DNA of 64,000 bases from contig OW121741.1 of the NCBI GenBank assembly GCA_933228675.1, forward strand, positions 23,465,724 to 23,529,723, in the 5' to 3' direction. Every line of letters starts with the position of its first letter. Position 1 is the first letter of the stretch. The notes under the pieces are model-generated. The model made no database searches, was not told the DNA's origin, and worked only from the letters and a program-made list of their open reading frames with translations. This DNA is from Stomorhina lunata. Taxonomy: Eukaryota; Arthropoda; Insecta; Diptera; Rhiniidae. This document shows positions 46,140 through 59,765 of this stretch, one piece after another. Position numbers and translations under genes: made by a program.

Positions 46140-46460
46140 CATGCTAAGAAAGTGTTGGGTATTGTTGGATTATTTCTGGATCAGTAAGAATTATATCCAC
46201 TAACTCTGTTAGATGGTGGATCAGATGACGCCTCTGATGACATCTTCAATGAAATGGCCATAGTTCTTAAGAGGAAATTTGTCTCGTCATTGATGTCTTT
46301 CTGAGATTTCCACTTAATACCACTTATAATGGTAGACCACGCGGGAACTGCATTATTTGACACTTACAGCCCAATTTTTTATTAGTCTCAGCCCAAAATT
46401 TTGAGGCGGGTTTTCGTCCGCATTTAACGATCGTCGACTAAAACATTCAGTTCCACACAT
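46140..46460 (-). pseudogene. Jockey-like LINE reverse transcriptase relic 2
   Basis: On the minus strand KILG (about 46395) and, from 46363, AVPAWSTIISGIKWKSQKD continuing to LLRTM and LKMSSEASSDPPSN. This resembles the jockey stretch with AAPVWSP, KW, LQ, ALRTATGC. The nucleotide sequence aligns with relic 1 (TTAGATGGTGGnTCnGATGA; TTTTGAGGCGGG). Several stops; non-functional. Confidence 0.65.
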
Positions 46461-47439
46461 AATTAAGAACCCATCTTTTAATGAAATTTAGACGACTTAA
46501 GTTAGTAAGATTGCATCAAGTCTTAATAGTAACAGTAATCTGTGAGAACTTTTCAGATCTCAACGGGACTACATATGTCTGGAAATAATAAAATGTTGGT
46601 CACGCTTTTGACATTTGCAAACTCATTCTAGCAGGAGAAGCTTCCAAGATTCTAAAGTTCTCGATTCTCGATTAAATATAATTTTAACTATGACTAAAAC
46701 TATAACTCAGGACAATTTATTTGCTACTTAAGTGCACACTGCTATATTCCTTTATTTAATCCTTTACTCCAATATTTATCCTATATAGTAATACAAAAAC
46801 TTACAATTTCTTTGGTGTAAACGATCATCAAAAGCAAATTAACCCTAAATAAAAATTGAAATAAGAAAACGGATTGCGTTTCCTTTTGATTCGCTTTAAG
46901 TTAAATTGCTTTTATATTAGTGTAGTAATGCAAACATGTGTAAGTGTTCGCTTCTTGCAAGAGGAAACGTTGTAAATTTAACGTATATTATATTTTACTC
47001 CTTGTAAAACATTGATTTCGTTTTATTATATATATTTTTTTTTTTTTTGGTTTTAACTCTTCAGCAAATTGCATTGCCACACCAACACCAGCACGTTTAG
47101 CGGTTGCTGCAGCGTAAAATATGTAGGAAAACCTCTGCAATCATACTTTTGCCATTACGATTTTTATTACTGGGAATGGCAACAAACACACAAAGGAAAT
47201 GATTAGTAATTGTAAAATTTATATAACGCCGGTTAAGGAAAAACGAAAAGGAAATCCAAATTGTTTATCGCAGGAGCAGGAATTTGTACAAGATTTTAAG
47301 AAGCGATTTATTTAAGTGAAGACAGGAATTGCTTATTATTGTGTTAAGGAGAATATGATGGGAAAGTGTTGATGGGATTTATGTGGAAGTGGGAACAGTG
47401 GTGGTGAGAAAATTGATTATGGTTTAGTAATTTTTATAA
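46461..47439. other. A+T-rich sequence with one weak exon candidate
   Basis: Nothing recognised except a polypyrimidine tract and CTCTTCAG acceptor-like site at 47057-47064, followed by 46 open codons (frame from 47066, stop 47204-47206) with locally raised G+C. No homology recognised; see findings. Confidence 0.35.
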
Positions 47440-50400
47440 TATGTAATAATGCAATATTTCTAATGAGGTTGTTATGTATTGTAACGTATCATAATGTAGA
47501 TATAATAGGTTATAACGCATTATAACGCGGTTATAATATTTTATAACGCATTAAGAACGCGGTTACAAAGCATCGTAACTCGTTATAATGTTTTTATAAT
47601 GCATTATAACGCATAAAGTATTAAAACTCATTATAATGCAGTTTTAATGTATTAGAACATATTTTAATGCTGTTATAATGCATTATAATGCAGTTATAAT
47701 GTATTATAGCATATTTAAATACCGTTATAATGTATTATAACGCATTATAATGGGGTTATAATGTATTATAGCATATTTAAGTGCAGTTATAGTATATTAT
47801 GACGAATTATCATGCGGATATTACTTATTATAATGTAGTTATAATGTGTTATAACGCGGTTATAACATTTTATAACACATTTAGAACGCGGTTACAAAGC
47901 ATCGTAACTCGTTATAATGTGTTTATAATGCATTATAACGCATTATAATGCGCTTGTAAAGAATAATAACGAATTATAATGAGGTTACTATATATTATGA
48001 CGCATTATAATGCTGTTACAATGTATTATAACGCATTACGACTCGGTTATAATGTATTATAACTCATTACGATTTGGTTATAATGTATTTTGAAGTATTA
48101 TAGTGCATTTATAATGAATTATAAAGTTGTATTATGACGAATTATCATGCGGTTATTATATATTATAATGTAGTTATAATGTGTTATAAAGCATTTTAAT
48201 GCGGTTATAAAGTATTATAACTCATTATAATGCGGTTTTAATGTATTAGAACATATTTTAATGCGGTTATAATGCATTATAATGCAGTTATAATGTATTA
48301 TAGCATATTTTAATACGGTTATAATGTATTATAACGCATTATAATGGGGTCATAATGTATTATAGCATATTTTAGTGCGGTTATAGTATATTATAACGAA
48401 TTATCATGCGGATATTACTTATTATAATGTAGTTATAATGTGTTATAACGCATTCTAATGCGGTTATAACGCATTATAATGCGGTTTTAATTTATTAGAA
48501 CATATTTTAATGCGGTTATAACGTGTTATAACGCATCATAATGCAGTTATAATGTGTTATAACGCATTACAATGCAGTTATAATGTATTTACATATTTTA
48601 ACATATTTTAATGTGGGTATAATGTATTATAATGCATTATAATGCAGTTATAATTTTTTTATAGCATATTTTAATACAGTTATAATGTATTATAACGCAT
48701 TATAATGGGGTTATAATGTATTATAGCATATTTTAGTGCAGTTATAGTTATACTATGACGAATTATCATGAGGATATTACTTATTATAATGTAGTTATAA
48801 TGTGTTATAACACATTATAATGCAGTTATAATGTATTATAACACACTATTATGCGGTTTTAATGTATTAGAACATATTTTAATGTGGTTATAACGTGTTA
48901 TAACGCATTATAATGCAGTTATAATGTGTTATAATGTATTATAATACATTTTAATGCGGTTATAATGTATTATAGCATATTTTAATACGGTAATAATGTA
49001 TTATAACACATTATAATGGGGTTATAGTGTATTATAGCATATTTTAGTGCAGTTATAGTATATTATGGCGAATTATCATGCGGATACTATTTATTATAAT
49101 GTAGTTATAATGTGTTATAACGCATTATAAAGCGGTTATAATGTATTATAACACATTATAATGCGGTTTTAATGTATTGGAACATATTTTAATGCGATTA
49201 TAACGTGTTATAACGCATTATAATGCAGTTGTAATGTGTTATAACGCATTTTAATGCGTTTATAATGCATTATAATGCGGTTTTAATGTATTACAACATA
49301 TTTTAATGCGGTTATAATGTATTATAATGCATTATAATGCAGTTATAATGTATTATAGCATATTTTTATACGGTTATAATGTATTATAACACATTATAAT
49401 GTGGTTATTATGTATTATAGCCTATTTTAGTGCAGTTATATTATATTATGACGATTTATCATGAGGATATTACTTATTATAATGTAGTTATAATGTGTTA
49501 TAACGCATTAGAATGCGGTTATAATGTATTGTAACGCATTATAATGCGGTTTAAATGTATTAGAACATATTTTAATGTGGTTATAATGTATTATAATGCA
49601 ATATAATGCAGTTATAATGTATTATAGCATATTTTAATACAGTTATAATGTATTATAATGCATTATAACGGGGTTATAATGTATTATAGCATATTTTAGT
49701 GCAGTTATAGTATATTATGACGAATTATCATGCGGATATTACTTATTATGATGTAGTTATAATGTGTTATAACGCATTATAATGCGGTTATAATGTATTA
49801 TAACGCATTATTATGCGGTTTTAATGTATTAGAACATATTTTAATGCGATTTTAACGTATTATAACGCATTATAATGCAGTTATAATGTATTATAGCACA
49901 TTTTAATATGGTTATAATGTATTATAACACATTATAATGGGGTTATAATGTATTATAGCATATTTTAATACAGTTATAATGTATTATAATGCATTATAAC
50001 GGGGTTATAATGTATTATAGCATATTTTAGTGCAGTTATAGTATATTATGACGAATTATCATGCTGTTATTACTTATTATAATGTAGGTATAATGTGTTA
50101 TAATGCATTATAATGCGGTTATAATGTATTATAACGCATTATAATGAGGTTTTAATGTATTAGAACATATTTTAATGTGGTTATAATGTATTATAATGCA
50201 TTATAATGCAGTTATAATGTATTATAGCATATTTTAATAAGGTTATAGTGTATTATGACGAATTATCATGCGGTTTTTACTTATTATATTGTAGTTATAA
50301 TGTGTTATAACGCATTATAATGCGGTTATAATGTATTATAACGCATTATAATGCGGTTTTAATGTATAAGAACTTAATGTATAAGAACATATTATAACGC

Positions 50401-51560
50401 ATTATAACGCATTATACCGCAGGTGTAATGTATTATAGCACATTTTAATACGGTTATAATGTATTATAACGCATTATAATGCGGGTATAATGTATTACAA
50501 CATATTTTGTTGCAGTTATAATGATTCAAACGCATTATAATGCTGTAAGAATGTATTGTAGCACATTTTAATGCGGCTATAATGTATTATAGCACGTTTT
50601 AATGCGGCTATAATGTATTATAATTATTACATATTTTAATGCGGTTATAATGTATTATAACGCATTATAATGCGACTATAATGTATTATAACATACTTTA
50701 ATGCTGATATAATGTATTATAATGCCGTTATAATGTATTGTTATGTATTGTAACATATTTTTTTTTTTTTTTTTTTTTATTTCAATTTTATTGAGTTTTG
50801 TATATTATAAACATTTCATATATTATAAACATTTCATAATGAAGTATATTATAAACATTTCATAATGAATTTTCTAATGAAGTAATAATATATCATAACG
50901 TCGTTGTAATGTATTATAACGCATTTTAATGCAGTTATATTGTATTATAGCATATTTTAATGCGGCTATAATGTATTATTACTAATTATGATGGGGTTAC
51001 AATGCATTATAACATATCTTAATGCAGTTATAGTGTATTATAATGCGGTTATGATATATTTTAACTCATTATAATGGGGTTAGAATGTATTATAATACAT
51101 TATATTGTGGTTGTAATGCATCATAACGCATTATAATGGGTTATTATGTATTACAACGCATTATAATGCGATTATAATGTATTAATACGCATTATAATGC
51201 GCTTATGATGTATTATAACACATTATAATGCTGTTGTAATATATTATAACGCATTATATTGCGGCTATTATAACGCGTTTTAACTCGTATTCAATGTATT
51301 GTAACGCAGGTTATTACATTATAACCGCATTATAATGCTGTTATAATGTTTTGCAACGTAATGCGAGTATAATATATTTAGGTATTATAACGTGTTATAA
51401 TTCGGTTATAATATATGTATTACAACACATTATATGGTGGTTATAGTATTTTATGAGACATTATTATAAAGTTATAAAAATTTATAAAATATTACAATGC
51501 ATTTTTTATATATAACAATGTAGTTTTTATGAATTATAACGCATTTTTATACGGTTTAGT
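47440..51560 (+). repeat. Satellite D (31-bp unit, CGCATTATAATGCG core)
   Basis: About 4.1 kb of diverged 31-bp monomers of the form TTATAATGTATTATAACGCA plus TTATAATGCGG, with the 14-bp perfect palindrome CGCATTATAATGCG. A distinctive block (GTGCAGTTATAGTATATTAT, then GACGAATTATCATGCGG and a shortened ATATTACTTATTATAATGTAG) recurs near 47783, 48375, 48736, 49049, 49431, 49700 and 50030, giving a variable higher-order repeat of roughly 270-600 bp. Interrupted near 50757-50880. Confidence 0.93.
50757..50885 (-). mobile_element. Poly(A)-tailed insertion inside satellite D
   Basis: A run of 20 or more T interrupts the monomers. On the minus strand it reads CTCAATAAAATTGAAAT and then a long A run, like a polyadenylated 3' end. 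Beside it, TATAAACATTTCAT-type words are repeated three times. Target duplications are not evident; could be a small LINE or processed-transcript fragment. Confidence 0.45.
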
Positions 51561-52739
51561 ATAAACAGCTTTAAATACTTTATACATTTTATAATAAATC
51601 TTCATTCAATTCCAGAAAAAAGTCATACATCAATTATGACCTAACTGACATACAATATGAATGTCAGAAATTTAATAAACTTTTTGTTGTACAAATTAAA
51701 AAAAACGGAAATGAAAATATATTACAGTGTAAAATAATAACGAATAGCAAAAAAAAAGACCGAACAATACTTTATCACAATGAGTGAAAGGCTGAAATTT
51801 AAATAAAATGTTTAAAAAGCGGAAATAACCCAGTGAACATAACAGCAACAAAATCTCATTTTCGTTTAGAGCAAAACATATTTTACTTTATGCATTTGAC
51901 CAAAAACAAGTTTGCTGGTCAATGCAACAGGAAGTCATGTTAAAATTTTGTATTGTAAAATATTATACACTTCATACATATACAAGCAACATCCAACAAA
52001 ATGATGGATGTTGGCTGTATTAAAACTTATTAGATGAAACGAATTTTATCTGTTAAAAAAAATGTGTAAAAAAAACTATTAAAAATATTTTACAGTTTAT
52101 TCGCAAAAGGATTTGCTGCTAATACCATGACTTTTGTGTTACAGAAATAAAAAAAACAGCATACGAAATACTGGGCTCAGTAAATTTATTTTATTATTAA
52201 AATTTAAACTAATTAAAATTGATGATTATGGTGGATTTATTATGCTAAAGTAAAAACGAGAAAATAACGCAAAAATATAAAAATAAATCTTTATTTTTTT
52301 CTATTTATAACAAATATATTTTTACAAGCTCAAATAAAAAAAACTGAATACTAATAAAATAATAAATATTACTCATACGTCATGTTGTTGTATTGAGGTT
52401 TCTCGGCAAATAACTCATACGTCATGTGGAGCATTGAACAAATTTTTTCACACCGAAATTCATAAATTATGAAATTTGTAATGAATAAAAAATGTTTCAG
52501 AAAAAAATTTTAAATTTAATTGTGGAAAAAATTATATATTTTATATATATTTATTTGTGGCTGTTTATATTCCTCGGTCTTTTTAGTTAAATAAACATTT
52601 GTCATCATTAGTGACAAATTAAAAAAATTTTCAATAAAAACAAATTTGAATATTTTAGCAAAAAATAAATTGGTATAAACTAGAATTAATATTGATGGAT
52701 GTAACACTTTAATAAGTTGCATTATTATATATTTTTAAT
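51561..52739. other. A+T-rich sequence between satellites D and A
   Basis: No gene recognised. A direct repeat TAACTCATACGTCATG... is present near 52370 and 52411 (CTCATACGTCATGTTG, CTCATACGTCATGTGG). Confidence 0.5.
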
Positions 52740-55072
52740 TGATTTAATAATATTTTTGAAAATTTTCCTATAAAAATTGGAAATTTTTGAAAATTTTCCT
52801 ATAAAAAAGAACATTTTTAGAAAATTTTCTATCAAAAAAAATATTTTTAAAAAAATTCCTATAAAAATAGGAAATTTTTGAAAATTTTCCTATCAAAATA
52901 GGAAATTTTTGAAAATTTTCCTATCAAAATAGGAAATTTTTGAAAAATTTCCTATAAAAATAGGAAATTTTTGAAAAATTTCCTATAAAAATAGGAAATT
53001 TTTGAAAAATTTCCTATAAAAATAGGAAATTTTTGAAAAATTTCCTATAAAAATAGGAAATTTTTGAAAAATTTCCTATAAAAATAGGAAATTTTTGAAA
53101 AATTTCCTATAAAATTTCCTATAAAAATAGGAAATTTTTGAAAAATTTCCTATAAAAATAGGAAATTTTTGAAAAATTTCCTATAAAAATAGGAAATTTT
53201 TGAAAAATTTCCTATTTTTATAGGAAATTTTTGAAAATTTTCCTATAAAAATAGGAAATTTTTGAAACATAGAAAATAGGAAATTTTTGAAAAATTTCCT
53301 ATAAAAATAGGAAATTTTTGAAAAATTTTCTATAAAAAAAGGAAATTTTTGAAAAATTTCCTATAAAAATAGGAAATTTTTGAAAAATTTCCTATAAAAA
53401 TAGGAAATTTTTGAAAAATTTCCTATAAAAATAGGAAATTTTTGAAAAATTTCCTATAAAAACAGGAAATTTTTGAAAAATTTCCTATAAAAATAGGAAA
53501 TTTTTGAAAAATTTCTTATAAAAATAGGAAATTTTTGAAAAATTTCCTATAAAAATAGGAAATTTTTGAAAAATTTCCTATAAAAATAGGAAATTTTTGA
53601 AAAATTTCCTATAAAAATAGGAAATTTTTGAAAAATTTCCTATAAAAATAGGAAATTTTTGAAAAATTTCCTATAAAAATAGGAAATTTTTGAAAAATTT
53701 CCTATAAAAATAGGAAATTTTTGAAAAATTTCCTATAAAAATAGGAAATTTTTGAAAAATTTCCTGTAAAAATAGGAAATTTTTGAAAAATTTCCTATAA
53801 AAATAGGAAATTTTTGAAAAATTTCCTATAAAAATAGGAAATTTTTGAAAAATTTCCTATAAAAATAGGAAATTTTTGAAAAATTTCCTATAAAAATAGG
53901 AAATTTTTGAAAAATTTCCTATAAAAATAGGAAATTTTTGAAAAATTTCCTATAAAAATAGGAAATTTTTGAAAAATTTCCTATAAAAATAGGAATTTTT
54001 TGAAAAATTTCCTATAAAAATAGGAAATGTTTGAAAAATTTCCTATAAAAATAGGAAATTTTTGAAAAATTTCCTATAAAAATAGGAAATTTTTGAAAAA
54101 TTTCCTATAAAAATAGGAAATTTTTGAAAAATTTCCTATAAAAATAGGAAATTTTTGAAAAATTTCCTATAAAAATAGGAAATTTTTTAAAAATTTTCCT
54201 ATACAAATAGGAAATTTTTGAAAAATTTCCTATAAAAATAGGAAATTTTTGAAAAATTTCCTATAAAAATAGGAAATTTTTGAAAAATTTCCTATAAAAA
54301 TAGGAAATTTTTGAAAAATTTCCTATAAAAATAGGAAATTTTTGAAAAATTTCCTATAAAAATAGGAAATTTTTGAAAAATTTCCTATAAAAATAGGAAA
54401 TTTTTGAAAAATTTCCTGTAAAAATAGGAAATTTTTGAAAAATTTCCTATAAAAATTTCCTGTAAAAATAGGAAATTTTTGAAAAATTTCCTATAAAAAT
54501 AGGAAATTTTTGAAAAATTTCCTATAAAAATAGGAAATTTTTGAAAAATTTCCTATAAAAATAGGAAATTTTTGAAAAATTTCCTATAAAAATAGGAAAT
54601 TTTTGAAAAATTTCCTATAAAAATAGGAAATTTTTGAAAAATTTCCTATAAAAATAGGAAATTTTTGAAAAATTTCCTATAAAAATAGGAAATTTTCGAA
54701 AAATTTCCTATAAAAATAGGAAATTCTTGAAAAATTTCCTATAAAAATACGAAATTTTTGAAAAATTTCCTATAAAAATAGGAAATTTTTGAAAAATTTC
54801 CTATAAAAATAGGAAATTTCTGAAAAATTTCCTATAAAAATACGAAATTTTTGAAAAATTTCCTATAAAAATACGAAATTTTTGAAAAATTTCCTATAAA
54901 AATACGAAATTTTAGAAAAATTTCCTATAAAAATACGAAATTTTTGAAAAATTTCCTATAAAAATAGGAAATTAAAAAAAAATCCTATAAAAATAGGAAA
55001 TTTTTGAAAAATTTCCTATAAAAATAAGACATTTTTGAAAAATTTTCTATAAAAATAGGAAATTTACCTAAT
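52740..55072 (+). repeat. Satellite A, homogeneous array (31-bp unit)
   Basis: About 75 copies with very few differences between 52930 and 54700. Unit: 13-bp arms ATAGGAAATTTTT and AAAAATTTCCTAT around one G, plus a 4-base AAAA spacer. Period checked at 53651 to 53682 = 31. Short deletions occur at about 53113 and 54449, and one local inversion-like monomer (CCTATTTTTATAGG) near 53210-53225. Same family as the diverged arrays at 3.6-6.65 kb. Confidence 0.97.
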
Positions 55073-55995
55073 AATTACATTATATTTAACCATTTATAGA
55101 AATTTGCATTTTAAACCTATTTTTGTTAATTTACCTTTTAAGTATTCTAAATTCTCAGTTATATTTTCCCCAAAAAAACACATTTTTCTTTTCCACTTAG
55201 TAAACTTTACAATGTTAAATATTGCATGTTCAATCACTTTAAACCAATTTAATCTTAAAAATACATAAAAACCTTTGGCAATTGCCACGCTGAATAATTA
55301 ATATGCTTAACAAATATTTGGACAACCACAAAAAGCGATAATCTGACTAGGCTTTAAACATTAATTAGAAAAATCTTATCGGAAAAACGGAAATTTAGTA
55401 GAGACAAAAGCCGACACGAATTGCTAGAAAAGCCACAAAAAACCCATAACAATTTTTGAAATCAAAAAAGAAAATCAGCAAACAGTAAAAGGCGACATCC
55501 TCTAAAAGGAAACATTTTCCAGGCTGTTTTTTCCAACATGTTTAAGTGTAAGATTGTATGAGTGAAGGAAAACATGAGTATGTGTGTGAGTTTGTTTAAA
55601 CCAAGACAAAATCGAAGTTAAAGACAACAAAAAAGGAAGATAGAAGAGAAATCATGTATTGCATACATAATGTTTGTCACGTAAAAACAACGTTAGCAAT
55701 TTAATAACGAACAAATGAACAAATTTTCAAGACATGACACACAAATACACATACACACACATTTACATATCAGTATAACTTTGTATGACAACAAATGCAA
55801 CAAAAGTACTAAAAGCATTAGAATGAACATGAAAAGTCTACAAGAAAACCGAGGAAAAGATTTGGAAAATTATAAAGGATTTTGGTAAATGGTTAAATTG
55901 AATACAAAATGCCCTATAAATGACAAACAAATGATTTATAAGACAAATTATTTTCTTAAAGGTTATACAAGCCATAGTGCACTAGACTTCTAGAG
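55073..55995. other. A+T-rich sequence between satellites A and B
   Basis: No gene recognised; contains a short CACATACACACACATTTACAT tract near 55749, in parts. Confidence 0.45.
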
Positions 55996-57811
55996 AATTT
56001 TTTGGAAACTAACCATTAAATGCTTTAAGACTATAAAATCATTTCCTCAGTTTTCAAGCAAAACCTCTTACCAACCGACCACCAAACTTATACGCGCGAT
56101 TCCCATCGACTCTAACAAGACATGTCATCTCACATGGCAATCACTATCTCAGTTTTTTTCCTTACCCATTTACAAATTTGTAGCCATTGAAAACATGCAT
56201 TCAGGACATCCTTTAAACTTTGCAAAATATCGAGTGAAAAACAAAGAAATCTTAAGAAAAATTTATCTTTGTCATCGTCGCCGCTGCCGCTGTTGCCATC
56301 ATCAATGTCGCTTTTTCCTCTTCTTTTTGTTGTTAGTGAAACAATAACAATTTCTGCAACATTTACGCCACCATTTGCAAAATCGATTTTGAATTTTACA
56401 ACATTTGTTGCGACAATTTGCACTATTGTCTCAAATAAATGTTTTCTAGTTGGATATGTGACTGTCTGTCTGTCAGTCTACAAATTCGTATGTAATCTAC
56501 AATTTAAGTTCGTTAGGTATGAGAAATACTTTTTTGAAGATGTAATTTTAAATCAGAGCAAACAAGGATTGAAGTCATTTAACAACATTTTTTCCATTGA
56601 AAAATTTTCATTAGAAAAATTTTTCTATAGAAAAATTTTCATTAGAAAAATTTTTCTATAGAAAAATTTTCATTAGAAAAATTTTTCTATAGAAAAATTT
56701 TCATTAGAAAAATTTTTCTATAGAAAAATTTTCATTAGAAAAATTTTTCTATAGAAAAATTTTCATTAGAAAAATTTTTCTATAGAAAAATTTTCATTAG
56801 AAAAATTTTTCTATAGAAAAATTTTCATTAGAAAAATTTTTCTATAGAAAAATTTTCATTAGAAAAATTTTTCTATAGAAAAATTTTCATTAGAAAAATT
56901 TTTCTATAGAAAAATTTTCATTAGAAAAATTTTTCTATAGAAAAATTTTCACTAGAAAAATTTTTCTATAGAAAAATTTTCATTAGAAAAATTTTTCTAT
57001 AGAAAAATTTTCATTAGAAAAATTTTTCTATAGAAAAATTTTCATTAGAAAAATTTTTCTATAGAAAAATTTTCATTAGAAAAATTTTTCTATAGAAAAA
57101 TTTTCATTAGAAAAATTTTTCTATTGAAAAATTTTCATTAGAAAAATTTTTCTATTGAAAAATTTTCATTAGAAAAATTTTTCTATTGAAAAATTTTCAT
57201 TAGAAAAATTTTTCTATTGAAAAATTTTCATTAGAAAAATTTTTCTATAGAAAAATTTTCATTAGAAAAATTTTTCTATAGAAAAATTTTCATTAGAAAA
57301 ATGTTTCTATAGAAAAATTTTCATTAGAAAAATATTTCTATAGAAAAATTTTCATTAGAAAAATTTTTCTATAGAAAAATTTTTCTATAGAAAAATTTTC
57401 ATTAGAAAAATTTTTCTATAGAAAAATTTTCATTAGAAAAATTTTTCTATAGAAAAATTTTCATTAGAAAAATTTTTCTATAGAAAAATTTTCATTAGAA
57501 AAATTTTTCTATAGAAAAATTTTCATTAGAAAAATTTTTCTATAGAAAAATTTTCATTAGAAAAATTTTTCTATAGAAAAATTTTCATTAGAAAAATTTT
57601 TCTATAGAAAAATTTTCATTAGAAAAATTTTTCTATAGAAAAATTTTCATTAGAAAAATTTTTCTATAGAAAAATTTTCATTAGAAAAATTTTTCTATAG
57701 AAAAATTTTCATTAGAAAAATTTTTCTATAGAAAAATTTTCATTAGAAAAATTTTTCTATAGAAAAATTTTTCATTACAAAATTTTTTCTATAGAAAAAT
57801 TTTCATTACAA
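55996..57811 (+). repeat. Segmental tandem duplication, copy 1
   Basis: 1816-bp unit: about 590 bp of non-satellite sequence followed by satellite B. Copy 2 begins at 57812. Both copies carry the same rare satellite variants at the same offset (CACTAG monomer at 56949 and 58765; ATGTTTC at 57301 and 59117). The breakpoints share the 8-mer AATTTTTT. Open frames of 97 and 130 codons on opposite strands occur in both copies and are identical, which only reflects the recent duplication. Confidence 0.93.
56590..57811 (+). repeat. Satellite B, first array (31-bp unit)
   Basis: About 39 monomers of CATTAGAAAAATTTTTC + TATAGAAAAATTTT. Contains the 24-bp perfect palindrome whose right half is TAGAAAAATTTT. 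Period checked: ATTAG at 56641 and 56672. Variants: TATT for TATA in four consecutive units near 57122-57220. Confidence 0.97.
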
Positions 57812-59658
57812 AATTTTTTGGAAACTAACCATTAAATGCTTTAAGACTATAAAATCATTTCCTCAGTTTTCAAGCAAAACCTCTTACCAACCGACCACCA
57901 AACTTATACGCGCGATTCCCATCGACTCTAACAAGACATGTCATCTCACATGGCAATCACTATCTCAGTTTTTTTCCTTACCCATTTACAAATTTGTAGC
58001 CATTGAAAACATGCATTCAGGACATCCTTTAAACTTTGCAAAATATCGAGTGAAAAACAAAGAAATCTTAAGAAAAATTTATCTTTGTCATCGTCGCCGC
58101 TGCCGCTGTTGCCATCATCAATGTCGCTTTTTCCTCTTCTTTTTGTTGTTAGTGAAACAATAACAATTTCTGCAACATTTACGCCACCATTTGCAAAATC
58201 GATTTTGAATTTTACAACATTTGTTGCGACAATTTGCACTATTGTCTCAAATAAATGTTTTCTAGTTGGATATGTGACTGTCTGTCTGTCAGTCTACAAA
58301 TTCGTATGTAATCTACAATTTAAGTTCGTTAGGTATGAGAAATACTTTTTTGAAGATGTAATTTTAAATCAGAGCAAACAAGGATTGAAGTCATTTAACA
58401 ACATTTTTTCCATTGAAAAATTTTCATTAGAAAAATTTTTCTATAGAAAAATTTTCATTAGAAAAATTTTTCTATAGAAAAATTTTCATTAGAAAAATTT
58501 TTCTATAGAAAAATTTTCATTAGAAAAATTTTTCTATAGAAAAATTTTCATTAGAAAAATTTTTCTATAGAAAAATTTTCATTAGAAAAATTTTTCTATA
58601 GAAAAATTTTCATTAGAAAAATTTTTCTATAGAAAAATTTTCATTAGAAAAATTTTTCTATAGAAAAATTTTCATTAGAAAAATTTTTCTATAGAAAAAT
58701 TTTCATTAGAAAAATTTTTCTATAGAAAAATTTTCATTAGAAAAATTTTTCTATAGAAAAATTTTCACTAGAAAAATTTTTCTATAGAAAAATTTTCATT
58801 AGAAAAATTTTTCTATAGAAAAATTTTCATTAGAAAAATTTTTCTATAGAAAAATTTTCATTAGAAAAATTTTTCTATAGAAAAATTTTCATTAGAAAAA
58901 TTTTTCTATAGAAAAATTTTCATTAGAAAAATTTTTCTATTGAAAAATTTTCATTAGAAAAATTTTTCTATTGAAAAATTTTCATTAGAAAAATTTTTCT
59001 ATTGAAAAATTTTCATTAGAAAAATTTTTCTATTGAAAAATTTTCATTAGAAAAATTTTTCTATAGAAAAATTTTCATTAGAAAAATTTTTCTATAGAAA
59101 AATTTTCATTAGAAAAATGTTTCTATAGAAAAATTTTCATTAGAAAAATATTTCTATAGAAAAATTTTCATTAGAAAAATTTTTCTATAGAAAAATTTTT
59201 CTATAGAAAAATTTTCATTAGAAAAATTTTTCTATAGAAAAATTTTCATTAGAAAAATTTTTCTATAGAAAAATTTTCATTAGAAAAATTTTTCTATAGA
59301 AAAATTTTCATTAGAAAAATTTTTCTATAGAAAAATTTTCATTAGAAAAATTTTTCTATAGAAAAATTTTCATTAGAAAAATTTTTCTATAGAAAAATTT
59401 TCATTAGAAAAATTTTTCTATAGAAAAATTTTCATTAGAAAAATTTTTCTATAGAAAAATTTTCATTAGAAAAATTTTTCTATAGAAAAATTTTCATTAG
59501 AAAAATTTTTCTATAGAAAAATTTTCATTAGAAAAATTTTTCTATAGAAAAATTTTCATTAGAAAAATTTTTCTATAGAAAAATTTTCATTAGAAAAATT
59601 TTTCTATAGAAAAATTTTTCATTACAAAATTTTTTCTATAGAAAAATTTTCATTACAA
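57812..59658 (+). repeat. Segmental tandem duplication, copy 2
   Basis: Collinear with copy 1 at offset 1816, but between the doubled TTTTTCTATAG variant and the first CATTACAAAA variant it has 13 satellite monomers where copy 1 has 12 (59217 to 59621, against 57401 to 57774). Its length is therefore 1847 bp. No other difference was seen at the points compared. Confidence 0.93.
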
Positions 59659-59765
59659 AATTTTTTCTATAGAAAAATTTTCATTGCAATTTGTTTGTAT
59701 AGAAAAATTTTCGTCACAAAATTTTTGCTATAGAAAAATTTTCATGATAAAATTTTTTCTATAGA
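58406..59765 (+). repeat. Satellite B, second array
   Basis: Continues beyond the duplication end into diverged units (CATTACAAAATTTTTTC, CATTGCAATTTG, CGTCACAAAATTTTTGC, CATGATAAAATTTTTTC), which is probably the original right edge of the array. Confidence 0.96.

Noticed and set aside
56130..58477. Two frame pairs (97 and 130 codons) repeated identically
   Set aside because: Identity is explained by the recent 1816-bp duplication. The frames overlap on opposite strands, run into satellite B and show no domain.
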